The notes: generated by a model from the sequence alone, not told the origin. A stretch of DNA of 64,000 nucleotides from CAZJUP01 sp964549275 (GCA_964549275.1 CAZJUP010000002.1:1-64000), one strand, 5' to 3'; positions 15,803 through 25,369 are shown, counted from the stretch's first letter. Numbers and translations: made by a program.

Positions 15803-18556
15803 ATGAAATTCCTTAAAAATATTATTATTACAATCGTTTTCACCCTTGCGGCTATTTTTATTATCGAATCTATATTAAAATCTGAAACTCCTCCATTACC
15901 GATTCGTAAAAAAATGGAAATTGGTGAGGGAGGTCCCGGTTCGCGTCGGGGATTTGATTGGCTTCGCCTTCACAATCCTCAAACGAAGAAAATTCCTGCT
16001 GAAATACGGAGACGAGAATTTGATTATGCAAAAACCCTTCCCACAAGAAAATCACTTCCACCAAAACGTTTGAAATCCTCCCTTGCGTCTGGAGCGTCTC
16101 TCACCTGGAAAAACAGGGGACCCTACTCTGTGGGAGGAAGAACTCGGGCGCTGGTATTAGACAGCAAGGATGAAAACCTAATGTTTGCTGGCGGTGTTTC
16201 TGGTGGAATATGGAGAACTGAGGATGGAGGGAACTCCTGGGCTAAAATGACGAAATCTCATCAGTTGCACAGCGTTACAGCCATAGTTCAAGACAAACGG
16301 ACAGGCTATGAACAGGTTTGGTATGCCGGGACCGGGGAAGCAAGAGGTAATTCTGCGGGTTCTCGAGGGGCACCCTACCGTGGTGACGGTATTTATAAAT
16401 CTAATGATAATGGTTTCAACTGGGAATTGCTTCCTGCAACCACAACAGGAAATCCACATAAATTTGATCACGCTTTTAATTACACATGGCGGATAATTGT
16501 CCATCCAAATTCAGGACATGTCTATTCGGCAAATTATGGCTCCATTCATAAAAGTGAGAATGGTGGAGAAACTTGGAGAAGGGTATTAGGTAATGCCTCA
16601 TCAAATTTTACAGATTTAGCTGTTTCTAAAAAAGGAACAGTTTATGCCGCATTGAATTCTAACGAAAATCCGTTTGGTATTTTTAGATCACAAAACAGCG
16701 ATGATTGGGTGAATATCACACCACCGGGATTTCCTGCAGAATATGATCGGATAGTCCTTGATGCGGCACCGTCTAATGACTCTATTCTATTTGTTGTTGG
16801 CAATAATGAGGATGAACATTTTCTCTGGCGATATCATTATCTAACCGGAGATGGCTCAGGCAATGGTGGAGAATGGGAGGACAGGTCAGAACATATTATT
16901 TCTAAGTTTAACTCTCAGAATGGGTATGATTTATTAATTAGAATTTCTCCGGCGGACGAAAACCTTGTTTTTCTCGGAGGTACAAATCTGTATTTTTCAA
17001 CGAACGGCTTTAAAGACAATTTTGAGAGATGGATAATTGGTGGATATGGACATGATGATCACCATCCCGACCAACATGAGGTTGCATTCTTGAATTCTGA
17101 TCCCTACAAAATCATTTCTGCAAGTGATGGGGGTGTCCATTATCTTCCTGTGTTAGATGGAGATAACCCCGTGTGGACATCCTTAAATAATGGTTATGTA
17201 ACCACCCAGTTTTATACGGTGTCCATCGATCCTTCCGGGGAAGTACCAGACCTGGTCATTGGGGGTACCCAAGATAATGGGACTTGGATTTCGACGGATC
17301 CCGATGAAGCATCGACATGGCATCATGTCTTAGGGGGTGACGGAGCATATTGTTCAGTCATACAAAAGGGTAGGGCTTTTATTTTGTCTTCTCAAAATGG
17401 GTATATGGTGATTAAGGATTTTAATAATCCTTTTGAGTGGAATTATGGCAGTGGTCCATATAATCAATATTCTTGGGCCTATCTTCGTCCCGATGGCCTA
17501 GAAGATGATGACTTTATGTTTATTAACCCCTTTCTTTCTGATCCTTCAGATGAAAAAATTCTATATTTAGCCGGCGGAGAAAAAGTTTGGAGAAATAATA
17601 ATGTGATACTCAATAATGAAAATTATGAGAAAAAGGACGGACAGAGCGGATACAGGAGTAAAAATTGGGAAGAATTAAGAACAAAAGCATCGGGGAGTAT
17701 TTCTGCCTTTGGTTGTTCTCAAACCAATCCCAGACACCGGCTTTATTATGGTACATCGTCCGGAGCGATCTATCGATTAGACGATGCTCATACCTCTATA
17801 GAATCAAAATATATTCGAAAAAGTAATCTACCCGGCGGTTTTATCAGCAGTATTTCTGTTAACCCTAATGATGGCAATAAGGTTATTATCAGTTTTTCCA
17901 ATTATGAAATCCCCAGCATTTTTTATTCAGATAATGGAGGCGAATCCTGGGTGGATGTTGGTGGAAATCTGGAAGAAATGTCTTCCGGATATGGGGCAGG
18001 TCCATCGATACGGAGTGTGCTTATATTTCCTTTGAAAGATGGATATCGATACTTTGCTGCAACGAGTACAGGACTTTATTCAACATCCGAATTGAATGGA
18101 TGGAACACAGAATGGGTGCTGGAAGGGGAGGATATTTTAGGTAATATTGTCGTGGATATGATAAAAGGAAGACCTGTGGATGGCGTTTTAGCTGCCGCAA
18201 CCCATGGAAATGGAATTTTTAGTGCTGCATTCAGTGAAGATGTTTTGGCCACAGCAAAAGATGTCGGGTTTCTACCGGAGACAATTTCTCTGGGGCAAAA
18301 TTTCCCCAATCCATTTAATCCCACAACCATTATCCCTTTTCACTTAAAAGAAAAGGGGATAATCTTTCTCACGATTTATGATATAAGGGGTAGAGTGGTC
18401 AAGCCCTTGGTAAATGGGATTCGTGATAAGGGGTACCATCAAATAAAATGGGATGGTAAAAATGTATTAGGAGAGAAAGTATCTTCCGGTGTTTATTTAT
18501 ATACTTTAAAGGTGGGGGATTTTTCTGTTACTAAGCAAATGCAATTTTTAAAATGA
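15803..18556 (+). CDS. Large secreted BNR-repeat (sortilin-like propeller) protein with C-terminal sorting domain
   Basis: About 917 residues. An N-terminal hydrophobic helix (MKFLKNIIITIVFTLAAIFI) targets export. The ATG at 15803 is preferred to the upstream TTG at 15758, which adds residues before the signal. The body holds several Asp-box/BNR motifs of the S-x-D-x-G-x-x-W type (RTEDGGNSW, KSNDNGFNW, KSENGGETW, YSDNGGESW), as in VPS10/sortilin or sialidase-like beta-propellers; no sialidase catalytic set was recognised. The last 80 residues, starting near LGQNFPNPFNPTT and ending in a QMQFLK strand, are the FlgD-like domain used in this group for secretion and surface attachment. The ligand or substrate is unknown. 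Confidence 0.8.
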   Translation: MKFLKNIIITIVFTLAAIFIIESILKSETPPLPIRKKMEIGEGGPGSRRGFDWLRLHNPQTKKIPAEIRRREFDYAKTLPTRKSLPPKRLKSSLASGASLTWKNRGPYSVGGRTRALVLDSKDENLMFAGGVSGGIWRTEDGGNSWAKMTKSHQLHSVTAIVQDKRTGYEQVWYAGTGEARGNSAGSRGAPYRGDGIYKSNDNGFNWELLPATTTGNPHKFDHAFNYTWRIIVHPNSGHVYSANYGSIHKSENGGETWRRVLGNASSNFTDLAVSKKGTVYAALNSNENPFGIFRSQNSDDWVNITPPGFPAEYDRIVLDAAPSNDSILFVVGNNEDEHFLWRYHYLTGDGSGNGGEWEDRSEHIISKFNSQNGYDLLIRISPADENLVFLGGTNLYFSTNGFKDNFERWIIGGYGHDDHHPDQHEVAFLNSDPYKIISASDGGVHYLPVLDGDNPVWTSLNNGYVTTQFYTVSIDPSGEVPDLVIGGTQDNGTWISTDPDEASTWHHVLGGDGAYCSVIQKGRAFILSSQNGYMVIKDFNNPFEWNYGSGPYNQYSWAYLRPDGLEDDDFMFINPFLSDPSDEKILYLAGGEKVWRNNNVILNNENYEKKDGQSGYRSKNWEELRTKASGSISAFGCSQTNPRHRLYYGTSSGAIYRLDDAHTSIESKYIRKSNLPGGFISSISVNPNDGNKVIISFSNYEIPSIFYSDNGGESWVDVGGNLEEMSSGYGAGPSIRSVLIFPLKDGYRYFAATSTGLYSTSELNGWNTEWVLEGEDILGNIVVDMIKGRPVDGVLAAATHGNGIFSAAFSEDVLATAKDVGFLPETISLGQNFPNPFNPTTIIPFHLKEKGIIFLTIYDIRGRVVKPLVNGIRDKGYHQIKWDGKNVLGEKVSSGVYLYTLKVGDFSVTKQMQFLK

Positions 18557-18725
18557 ATTATATCAGATAAAAATCCTCCAGTGAGTGCTTTTTCGTAATA
18601 GTGAACAGATAACTTGTAAATCTCATTCTATTGTTTATATAAATCTGTAGTTTTTGGATAGAATTCTGTATATAAAAAAGTATTGGTTTTGATTTTATAA
18701 ATGTTGAAAGTTTAAGGTTAAAATT

Positions 18726-19037
18726 ATGGTAAAAACTTTCATTTCACTTGGATTATCGGTTCTTGTTTTTTCAGGGAACCTGCATGTTTATCTACATAAC
18801 CATATTCCTACAAATGGTTACAGTCTATGCAAGGTTGGCTGCGATGATGAAAACCACCGCAATTCATTCCACAAATGTGAAAAGTGGCTGAACAAAAATA
18901 GTAAACTGACTAATCCAAATTGTGGGAATTTAATATATGAACAATATTCAATATTGTTCATACGTTTTAGTGAAAGTATTAAAAATACTATTACCCATTA
19001 TAGCCTATACAGTCGTCCTCCCCCAAAACTCATTTAA
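18726..19037 (+). CDS. Small exported Cys/His-rich protein, unknown function
   Basis: A 103-residue protein with a signal peptide (about 1-18, FISLGLSVLVFSGN). It is followed by a compact stretch dense in metal-type ligands: HVYLHNH, then CKVGCDDENHRNSFHKC, then a single Cys in NPNCGN. I do not recognise a named family. It sits directly before a His/Glu-rich lipoprotein and a TonB receptor on the same strand, so a role in periplasmic metal handling is an inference from ligand content and neighbours. An ATG with an AAGGTT-type weak site starts it. A short inverted repeat at 19056-19080 lies between it and the lipoprotein. Confidence 0.6.
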   Translation: MVKTFISLGLSVLVFSGNLHVYLHNHIPTNGYSLCKVGCDDENHRNSFHKCEKWLNKNSKLTNPNCGNLIYEQYSILFIRFSESIKNTITHYSLYSRPPPKLI

Positions 19038-19055
19038 TTATAAACCCTATTACAA

Positions 19056-19080
19056 TGACACTACCATGTTGTTAGTGTTA
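19056..19080. promoter_or_regulatory. Inverted repeat before the His-rich lipoprotein gene
   Basis: TGACACTA and TAGTGTTA form an 8-bp stem (one G-T) around 9 bases, followed by CATTTTTAT. It could be a weak terminator/attenuator or an operator for a metal regulator; the sequence does not decide. Confidence 0.35.
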
Positions 19081-19112
19081 CATTTTTATAACTCTTTTTA
19101 AAGGAGCATTTT

Positions 19113-19610
19113 ATGCAACCTCTATTATTACGTGTCATAAAGTCACAATCAATATTATTGTTAACAGGAATGATGTTTTTCGCAACAGGCTGTGAAGACA
19201 AGAAAAATAACCCCGACGAAGAACATACCGATGCAGATGGTTTCGTTCTTGAGAATGAAAGTGGGACACAAGTTTATAAAGAATTTGAAGGTGCCACGGA
19301 AGGTTCAGTCACCTTGGGTATTGGCGACACTCTAGAACTTTCTGTCCATTTTCTTGATCATGAGGGCAATGAAATTGAACATGAAGAAGGTGAAGAAGAA
19401 CATGATGATGGGATAGCCGTTTCTGGTTTCGATTCAAATATTGCAATTGTTGAAGCCGAAGAGCATGAAGAAGGTGAAGAAGTACACCATGAATCGGCCG
19501 TCCATGTCATTGGTGTCAGTGCCGGTTCGACCAGTTTCAAGTTGGAGTTAATGCATGAGGGGCATGCCGATTATACTTCAACCAATAATATACCGGTGAC
19601 TGTCAATTAA
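19113..19610 (+). CDS. His/Glu-rich lipoprotein, putative metal-binding
   Basis: A 165-residue lipoprotein: signal peptide ending in lipobox FATG-C at about residue 27, then an acidic, disordered stretch with repeated H-E-E-G-E-E-H blocks (about 90-130) flanked by strands resembling a Big-type Ig fold. The 12 or more histidines among glutamates suggest low-affinity binding of Zn, Cu or Ni at the cell surface. A strong AAAGGAG site precedes the ATG. The gene ends against the downstream TonB receptor frame, suggesting the lipoprotein captures metal for that receptor. The metal is inferred, not shown. Confidence 0.75.
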   Translation: MQPLLLRVIKSQSILLLTGMMFFATGCEDKKNNPDEEHTDADGFVLENESGTQVYKEFEGATEGSVTLGIGDTLELSVHFLDHEGNEIEHEEGEEEHDDGIAVSGFDSNIAIVEAEEHEEGEEVHHESAVHVIGVSAGSTSFKLELMHEGHADYTSTNNIPVTVN

Positions 19611-21813
19611 CAAATACACTACACTACTGTGCTTCCTGGGATTGTTATGGTCCCAGGAAGCAACTATTTCAGGTATTGTCATAAATGAAAATGACCAAAC
19701 ACCAATTCATGGTGCTAATATTTATATTGAAAAACTCGGTGTGGGTACATCGTCTCAGGTCGATGGTCGTTTTGTTCTTGAACATTTGCCCTATGATAAG
19801 GTCTCATTGACGATATCTATGATCGGATTCAAAGATGTAAATAGTTCATTTGAATTGGATAGTGATATTTATGATTTAGGAACGGTATTGATGGCCCGAG
19901 ATACGATCACAATTAAAGAAATAATCGTTGACGCCCATCATGAACTTCAGCCTAAAAGTTATTCATCAAATGTTTATGTTACGGGAAGTCAATACCATAG
20001 CAACCTAAAGTCATCCTTGGCCTTGACCATGGAAGAAGAAACGGGATTGGCTGTTCGATCTATGGGCCAGGGAACAACACAGCCTGTTTTAAGAGGATAT
20101 TCAGGCGATAGGTTTTTACTCACAGAAGATGGTATAACGGCCGGGGACCTTTCCAATACTTCTATCGACCATACCGTAAGTATGGATATGGCTTCATTCA
20201 ATAATGTGAGGATCATTCGCGGACCGGAGGCCTTACTTTATGGTTCCAACACTATTGGAGGCGTCATTGATGTGAGCAGACAATTTGATGCAGAATCCAG
20301 ATTTAAAAAACCCAGTTTACAGACAGTTATAGGAACAGAATCAGTTAATGAGAGTTTATTTGGCAATATAGTTTACTACCTGCCGCTTAATTATAAACAC
20401 CAATTGAGATTTTCGTTCTTACACCGAAACGCAGGCGATCAATCCTCTCCAATTGGAGCGCTGGCAAATACTGCCCTCTCTAACCATGAAGTAACCGGCA
20501 GTTATACGTATTTTGGGAAAGATTATCGTGCAACTTTTTCCTACGAACAAATCGCCATGGATTACGGTATTCCAGGAAGCCCTGAAGGGCATATCGATGG
20601 AGTGGATATTGGAATGAACAAAAATACCCAAAAGTTTCATGTCCATAAGGATATATCGTTTTTGGGTTTTCAGACATTAGATATTGATCAGCGCTTCATT
20701 AGCTATGGTCATGTAGAAAAAGAAAAAGGGAGTTCTTACCCTTCCGTAATATTGGATCAACAGATCTTTTCATTGCAAAATATTTTTAGAGGACCATACC
20801 TGCATGTTGGATCATTATTTCAATATCGTAATTTTCAAGCAGGAGGATTCTACTGGACACCTGATACAAAAGAATTAAACACGGCCGTATTTGGTTTGCT
20901 TGAAAGGGAAATAAACGATTTTACCTTACAAGTTTCATCAAGGACTGAATACCTCTCTGTTATTCCTGACGTCCAACATAGGTTATCCAATATAGATACA
21001 ACCAAGGTCGTGCAGCGCAACTTTGCTATTTTTTCAGCGGGAATAGGTGTTTTCCGAAACTGGCAGAATTTGAAATTTACTTTTGGTACTTTGCTCACCG
21101 GACGGACACCAGGTATTGAGGATCTTTATTCAGACGGCCCCCACCTTGGTACCTACGCCTATGAAATTGGTCAACCTGATCTGGCTCTGGAGAGAACAAT
21201 TGGTATTGAGGCATCTTTAGAGCATCATACGGATAAAAGTGAAATCAGGATGACTGGCTATCAAAACTTTAGCCCTAATTTTCATATTAGTACAAAAATG
21301 GGAGACGGGTATGAGCCTGGGGCAGATTGGATAGAGTGGGGCAGCGGCTCAAGCGGCTGGCTCTATAAATATCAAATGGAGGGGTTAAGAGCATTGATAT
21401 TTGGTTTTGAATCAGAGTTTCAGTATACACTAACAAAAACGATCAATTTTTTTGGTAGTATTTCAGCGATCAGAGGTGAAAATCTGTCGGACAATACTTC
21501 CCTGGCGTATATGCCGCCGGATAAATATCTCTTTTCAACAGAATTAGATTTAAATCCCGTGTCTGCTACATTAACATTAAAAAAAGTTTTACCTCAAAGA
21601 AGATTAGGTGAATTTGAGACAAAAACTGATGGATATTTTCTTGTTGATGTAAATGGGACTTACAGTATTCATTCCTCAAAGGTTATACATAAAATTATTT
21701 TTCGAGTAGATAATATTTTTGATGAAGAATATTATAACCATCTCTCTAGGATTAAGTTGATTATGCCGGAAAAAGGAAGAAGTTTAGGTATTCAATATAG
21801 AATGGTGTTCTAA
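19606..21813 (+). CDS. TonB-dependent receptor, probable metal importer; non-canonical start
   Basis: About 735 residues: signal peptide, CarboxypepD_reg-like domain (ATISGIVINENDQTPIHGANIYIE), plug with the RIIRGPEALLYGSNTIGGVID motif, and a barrel ending in a terminal aromatic (YRMVF). The plug and the His-rich partner recall zinc receptors such as ZnuD. The nearest standard start, TTG 19642, would cut the signal peptide in half. Reading upstream gives NKYTTLLCFLGLLWSQ, a proper signal, starting at ATT 19606 (overlapping the lipoprotein TAA) or CTG 19600; no ATG, GTG or TTG exists there. I chose ATT; a sequencing error near the junction is the main alternative. Confidence 0.8.
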   Translation: MNKYTTLLCFLGLLWSQEATISGIVINENDQTPIHGANIYIEKLGVGTSSQVDGRFVLEHLPYDKVSLTISMIGFKDVNSSFELDSDIYDLGTVLMARDTITIKEIIVDAHHELQPKSYSSNVYVTGSQYHSNLKSSLALTMEEETGLAVRSMGQGTTQPVLRGYSGDRFLLTEDGITAGDLSNTSIDHTVSMDMASFNNVRIIRGPEALLYGSNTIGGVIDVSRQFDAESRFKKPSLQTVIGTESVNESLFGNIVYYLPLNYKHQLRFSFLHRNAGDQSSPIGALANTALSNHEVTGSYTYFGKDYRATFSYEQIAMDYGIPGSPEGHIDGVDIGMNKNTQKFHVHKDISFLGFQTLDIDQRFISYGHVEKEKGSSYPSVILDQQIFSLQNIFRGPYLHVGSLFQYRNFQAGGFYWTPDTKELNTAVFGLLEREINDFTLQVSSRTEYLSVIPDVQHRLSNIDTTKVVQRNFAIFSAGIGVFRNWQNLKFTFGTLLTGRTPGIEDLYSDGPHLGTYAYEIGQPDLALERTIGIEASLEHHTDKSEIRMTGYQNFSPNFHISTKMGDGYEPGADWIEWGSGSSGWLYKYQMEGLRALIFGFESEFQYTLTKTINFFGSISAIRGENLSDNTSLAYMPPDKYLFSTELDLNPVSATLTLKKVLPQRRLGEFETKTDGYFLVDVNGTYSIHSSKVIHKIIFRVDNIFDEEYYNHLSRIKLIMPEKGRSLGIQYRMVF

Positions 21814-21989
21814 AGAACAAAGCTGACCTGCAAATCCATTGATCGATAGTACAGGAGGGTTAACATATTTACCCGTCACAAGCGGTTTACTCAACTGGTC
21901 ATAACCCTTATTTTAATTGGTTGATAATGAGTTATAATGAATAACTTCTTCGTTTATTACTTAAAAGTTTTTGAAGGAAACAAAATTAA

Positions 21990-24524
21990 ATGAACCCCAT
22001 TAAACCAGAATCTTCTTCGGAATATTATCAGAAAGTTGGTTTAAAATATCAATTATATAATTCCTTATTTTTAACTCTGCCAATTGGCGGAATCAAGGAT
22101 ATTGGAATTCTTGTGCCAATATTGATAGAGTCTTGTCGTAAAAATTTATTGGAAGGAAAATCACCAAAAGGTATTGTTGAGAATTTTTTTGAATTACATT
22201 TTGGTGAACAAGAAGAAGAAGAGTATTTTAATTTTTTATTTCGAGTCATTCAATTTATTGAAAGACAGGTAGTCTTAATAGATGCCATCGAAGATGCAAC
22301 ATTTCCCGATTTAAATAATATGGAAGGGTCAGGATCAATAACTGATTTATTAACGAAAGTCAGCCGAGAAAAAAAACAAAAAGAATTATTAGAAAAATTC
22401 AGTGACTTTTCAATTCGTTCGGTGTTGACAGCGCACCCCACCCAGTTTTATCCGGGACGGGTTTTAGCTATTATAACAGATTTAGCAAAAGCTATAGAAC
22501 AGAATGATATTGATTTAATTAATTCATATTTGATGCAATTGGGGATGACTCCTTTTTTCAACAAAGAGAAACCAACTCCCTATGATGAGGCTGTGAATAT
22601 AATGTGGTATTTGGAAAATATTTTTTATCATAGCGTAGGGAATATCATTATTTCATTGAGAAAGAAGCTGCATTTAAAACCAGGTGAATTACAATTTATC
22701 AGACTGGGGTTTTGGCCCGGAGGAGACAGGGATGGTAATCCTTTTGTGAATTCGAAAATTACATTAGATGTAGCTCGAAGATTAAAGGAAACTATATTAA
22801 AATGCTACTATTCAGAAATTCGACTTATTAGAAGGCGATTATCCTTCAGAGGTGTCTATGAAAGATTCTTAGACATAGAACAAAATCTCTTAACGTGTAT
22901 TAGAAAATACAAATATTGGGATTTTGAAACCTTTCGAGAAGAAATACAATCAATATTAACAGAATTAAATGAAAATCATAATGGTGTTTATAAAGAATTA
23001 GTAGAAGATTTTTTGGATAGAATGAACGTATTCGGATTTTATTTTGCTTCACTTGATTACAGACAAGACAGGGAAATAATTGAAAATACTTTAGAGCATA
23101 TTTTAACGACAAACACCGAATTAAGTCATATTTCTGCAAATACGTTATTTTCTGGAAAAGCAACATGTAAAATCTCTCAATCGACAGATGAATCTATATC
23201 AGATACTTTAAATACATTTATAACGATGAAAGAAATTCAAGCAGTAAATGGAGAAAAAGGGTGTAACAGATATATTATTTCAAACTGTAGAAGTGATAAA
23301 GATATTGCAAACGCATTTTATATCGCAAAACAGACTGCTTATCAGAATGAGAAAATCCCAATTGATTTTATTCCTCTATTTGAATCTATCGATGATTTCG
23401 AAAATGCAGAAAAAATTATGTCTAAATTATTTTCTAATCATGATTATAAGAATCATTTAGCTTCTAGAGGGAATAAACAAACAGTCATGCTTGGTTTTTC
23501 TGATGGCACAAAAGATGGTGGATATATGTGTGCCAATTGGAATATTTTTAAAGTGCGGGAAGTTCTTTCAACTTTATCCGAGAAAACTGGAATCAAAATT
23601 GTGTTTTTTGATGGCCGAGGTGGACCTCCTGCAAGAGGGGGAGGGAATACCCACAAATATTATGTTTCGCTAGGTTCAAAAATTGCTTCATCAGAAATCC
23701 AACTCACAATTCAGGGTCAGACCATATCCAGTAAATTTGGCACAAAGGAATCCGCAAGATTTAATTTAGAACAACTTATTACTGCAGGATTGGATAACAT
23801 GATTTTTGACGATGATTATAAAAAATTGAACGATGAAGAATATAAGTTGTTAGATGAAATAAGTTCATTGTCTTACAAAGCCTATGATGAATTAAAAAAC
23901 CATTCATTGTTTACTTCCTTTCTTATTGAAATGACTCCATTAAAATATTACAACCGCACAAATATTGGTTCCCGCCCAGATAAAAGAAATACATCAGAAA
24001 AAATAGAACTTAATCAATTGCGGGCGATACCATTTGTAGGCGCATGGTCTCAAATCAAGCAAAATATTCCGGGATTCTATGGATTGGGAACAGCTTTAAA
24101 AAAAATGGAGGAAAATGGGAAAATAAAAATTGTTGCCCAATTATATTTAAAATCACAGTTTTTTAGATCTATCATCGAAAATTCAATGCAAAGTATGTGT
24201 AAAACTTTTTTCCCTTTAACTCAATATATGAAAAATGATTCTATTTATGGTGAATTTTGGTCATTATTAAAGCATGAGTATGATTTAACAGAACGACTAA
24301 TATTACAAGTTTCAGGACAAAAAGTGTTGTTGGAAAAAAACCAAAATATTAAAGAATCTATCGCACTCAGAGAAGAGACAGTATTGCCGTTATTGGTTAT
24401 TCAACAATATGCTCTGATGAGAATAAGAGAAAAAGGGTTAACAAAAAACCAAAAAGAAACACTGGAAAAAATCATCATTCGTTCTTTATTTGGTAATATT
24501 AATGCATCAAGAAATTCAGCTTAA
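21990..24524 (+). CDS. ppc: Phosphoenolpyruvate carboxylase
   Basis: An 844-residue cytosolic enzyme adding bicarbonate to PEP to make oxaloacetate, replenishing the TCA cycle. The catalytic His is in LTAHPTQ (about 148), the PEP/Mg site in FWPGGDRDGNPFV (about 245), and the mobile loop FFDGRGGPPARGGG (about 545) is intact, as is AIPFVGAWSQ. It is slightly shorter than the 880-residue enterobacterial enzyme and ends in NINASRNSA instead of the usual NTG, a divergent C-terminus (the native Gly end binds the active site). It stands alone, with AT-rich sequence and a TATAAT at 21933 upstream. Codon use is more AT-rich than in the housekeeping run to the right. Confidence 0.95.
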   Translation: MNPIKPESSSEYYQKVGLKYQLYNSLFLTLPIGGIKDIGILVPILIESCRKNLLEGKSPKGIVENFFELHFGEQEEEEYFNFLFRVIQFIERQVVLIDAIEDATFPDLNNMEGSGSITDLLTKVSREKKQKELLEKFSDFSIRSVLTAHPTQFYPGRVLAIITDLAKAIEQNDIDLINSYLMQLGMTPFFNKEKPTPYDEAVNIMWYLENIFYHSVGNIIISLRKKLHLKPGELQFIRLGFWPGGDRDGNPFVNSKITLDVARRLKETILKCYYSEIRLIRRRLSFRGVYERFLDIEQNLLTCIRKYKYWDFETFREEIQSILTELNENHNGVYKELVEDFLDRMNVFGFYFASLDYRQDREIIENTLEHILTTNTELSHISANTLFSGKATCKISQSTDESISDTLNTFITMKEIQAVNGEKGCNRYIISNCRSDKDIANAFYIAKQTAYQNEKIPIDFIPLFESIDDFENAEKIMSKLFSNHDYKNHLASRGNKQTVMLGFSDGTKDGGYMCANWNIFKVREVLSTLSEKTGIKIVFFDGRGGPPARGGGNTHKYYVSLGSKIASSEIQLTIQGQTISSKFGTKESARFNLEQLITAGLDNMIFDDDYKKLNDEEYKLLDEISSLSYKAYDELKNHSLFTSFLIEMTPLKYYNRTNIGSRPDKRNTSEKIELNQLRAIPFVGAWSQIKQNIPGFYGLGTALKKMEENGKIKIVAQLYLKSQFFRSIIENSMQSMCKTFFPLTQYMKNDSIYGEFWSLLKHEYDLTERLILQVSGQKVLLEKNQNIKESIALREETVLPLLVIQQYALMRIREKGLTKNQKETLEKIIIRSLFGNINASRNSA

Positions 24525-24548
24525 AGTAACATATTATTATTATAAACT

Positions 24549-24635
24549 TACTCTCCACTGACCTTGGCCACAAAAGTCGCCCCAATGTTGAAGTTCGAGC
24601 TTGCAAAAGAAATGCAAGCAGACTTGACTTGCTCC
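24549..24635 (-). pseudogene. Possible C-terminal remnant of a minus-strand gene
   Basis: On the minus strand an open stretch reads SFASSNFNIGATFVAKVSGE then stop (24548-24550), and it loses continuity at the IS left end near 24635. It has no start. It may be the tail of a gene interrupted by the insertion, or chance; a 7-bp hairpin (24599-24619) lies inside it. Confidence 0.3.
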
Positions 24636-24963
24636 CCGAAAGTTAGACCGGTAACAATGCGAGTTTTCTCATTAAGCTCACACAACCGGAAAGGGAGATA
24701 AAATGCGTCAAAGCAGGTTTAAAGAAGAACAGATAGTCGCCATTCTACATCAGGCAGAGAATGGCATATCCACGGGTGAACTGACCCGTAAACTGGGTAT
24801 CAGTGAAGCCACGTTTTACCGCTGGAAGAAGAAATACAGTGGAATGGGTACAGGTGAGATTCGCCGCCTGAAACAGCTGGAACAGGAAAACCGCAGGCTT
24901 AAATCGCTCGTAGTGGATCTCAGTCTTGATAAGGCCATGTTACAGGATGTTTTGCGAAAAAAG
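24635..24963 (+). mobile_element. IS3-family insertion sequence remnant (left end and orfA only)
   Basis: TGACTTGCTCCCCGAAAG at 24635 resembles the TGA..CCCC.AAAGTTAGAC left ends of IS3-family elements. It is followed by a good ribosome-binding site and orfA. The similarity stops at the orfA/orfB junction; no orfB or right end is present. Confidence 0.6.
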
Positions 24964-25047
24964 CCCTGCATAAATGCAGAGCTTTTTATTTTGCGGGGTG
25001 GACGTTATACTCAAAGAACCCTTTTTGCAGTACAGATAAACCTTTAA
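24703..25047 (+). pseudogene. IS3-family transposase OrfA, 3' end replaced
   Basis: The first 87 residues are a complete OrfA: an HTH (MRQSRFKEEQIVAILHQAE, ISEATFYRWKKKYSG) and a leucine-zipper-like helix (RRLKQLEQENRRLKSLV) ending in MLQDVLRKK. OrfA normally ends there and passes by frameshift to the DDE catalytic OrfB. Here the frame runs on for 27 unrelated residues through a hairpin that serves as terminator of the opposing toxin-antitoxin operon, and OrfB is absent. Without the catalytic half it cannot transpose on its own; the DNA-binding part could still be made. Confidence 0.85.
24961..24984 (-). terminator. Bidirectional-looking hairpin, terminator of the toxin-antitoxin operon
   Basis: Read on the minus strand, AAGCTCTGCAT-TT-ATGCAGGGCTT pairs fully (one G-U) and runs into TTTTTT. 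On the plus strand it has one C-A mismatch and then TTTTTATTTT. It lies 60 bases beyond the antitoxin stop. Confidence 0.75.
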
Positions 25048-25367
25048 GTAGGAACAGCGTGAATTTCATAATCTACTTTCAGCGTCTCTCGTAATACGTT
25101 AATAATATGAGTTAGATTATTCATGGAAGGGTTCCCATTGACCGTCAACATTCTATGAAGGCTTTTGCTGTTTTTCTGTGTTTTGTCAGAAAGTTTTTCA
25201 AATCCAATCGTTGCATTGACTAAATCTCTTAAAACAAGGCGTGCAGTTTCAGGTTCGTCATTTAGGATAAGTGAAATGGCTTCATCTAATAGATGTTGTG
25301 CAAAATCGGAATCCTGATTGATTCTGTCCTGAATTGTATCTTTATGATCTTTTGTAAAGTTTGCCAT
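25044..25367 (-). CDS. Antitoxin-like DNA-binding protein of a HigBA/RelBE-type pair
   Basis: A 107-residue, mostly helical protein translated right after the toxin (2-base gap). Its second half (KTQKNSKSLHRMLTVNGNP, NNLTHIINVLRE) resembles the degenerate HTH of the antitoxins that accompany phage Gp49-like HigB toxins. Expected role: bind and neutralise the toxin and repress the shared promoter. Toxin-first order is typical of higBA. It lies between an IS remnant and a tRNA, a usual place for a horizontally gained TA module. Specificity of the pair is inferred. Confidence 0.75.
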   Translation of the reverse strand: MANFTKDHKDTIQDRINQDSDFAQHLLDEAISLILNDEPETARLVLRDLVNATIGFEKLSDKTQKNSKSLHRMLTVNGNPSMNNLTHIINVLRETLKVDYEIHAVPT

Positions 25368-25369
25368 AA

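Noticed and set aside
22900..23460. Small ORFs within ppc suggesting frame disruption
   Set aside because: The ppc frame is continuous for 844 residues with all catalytic motifs; the small ORFs result from AT-rich sequence.
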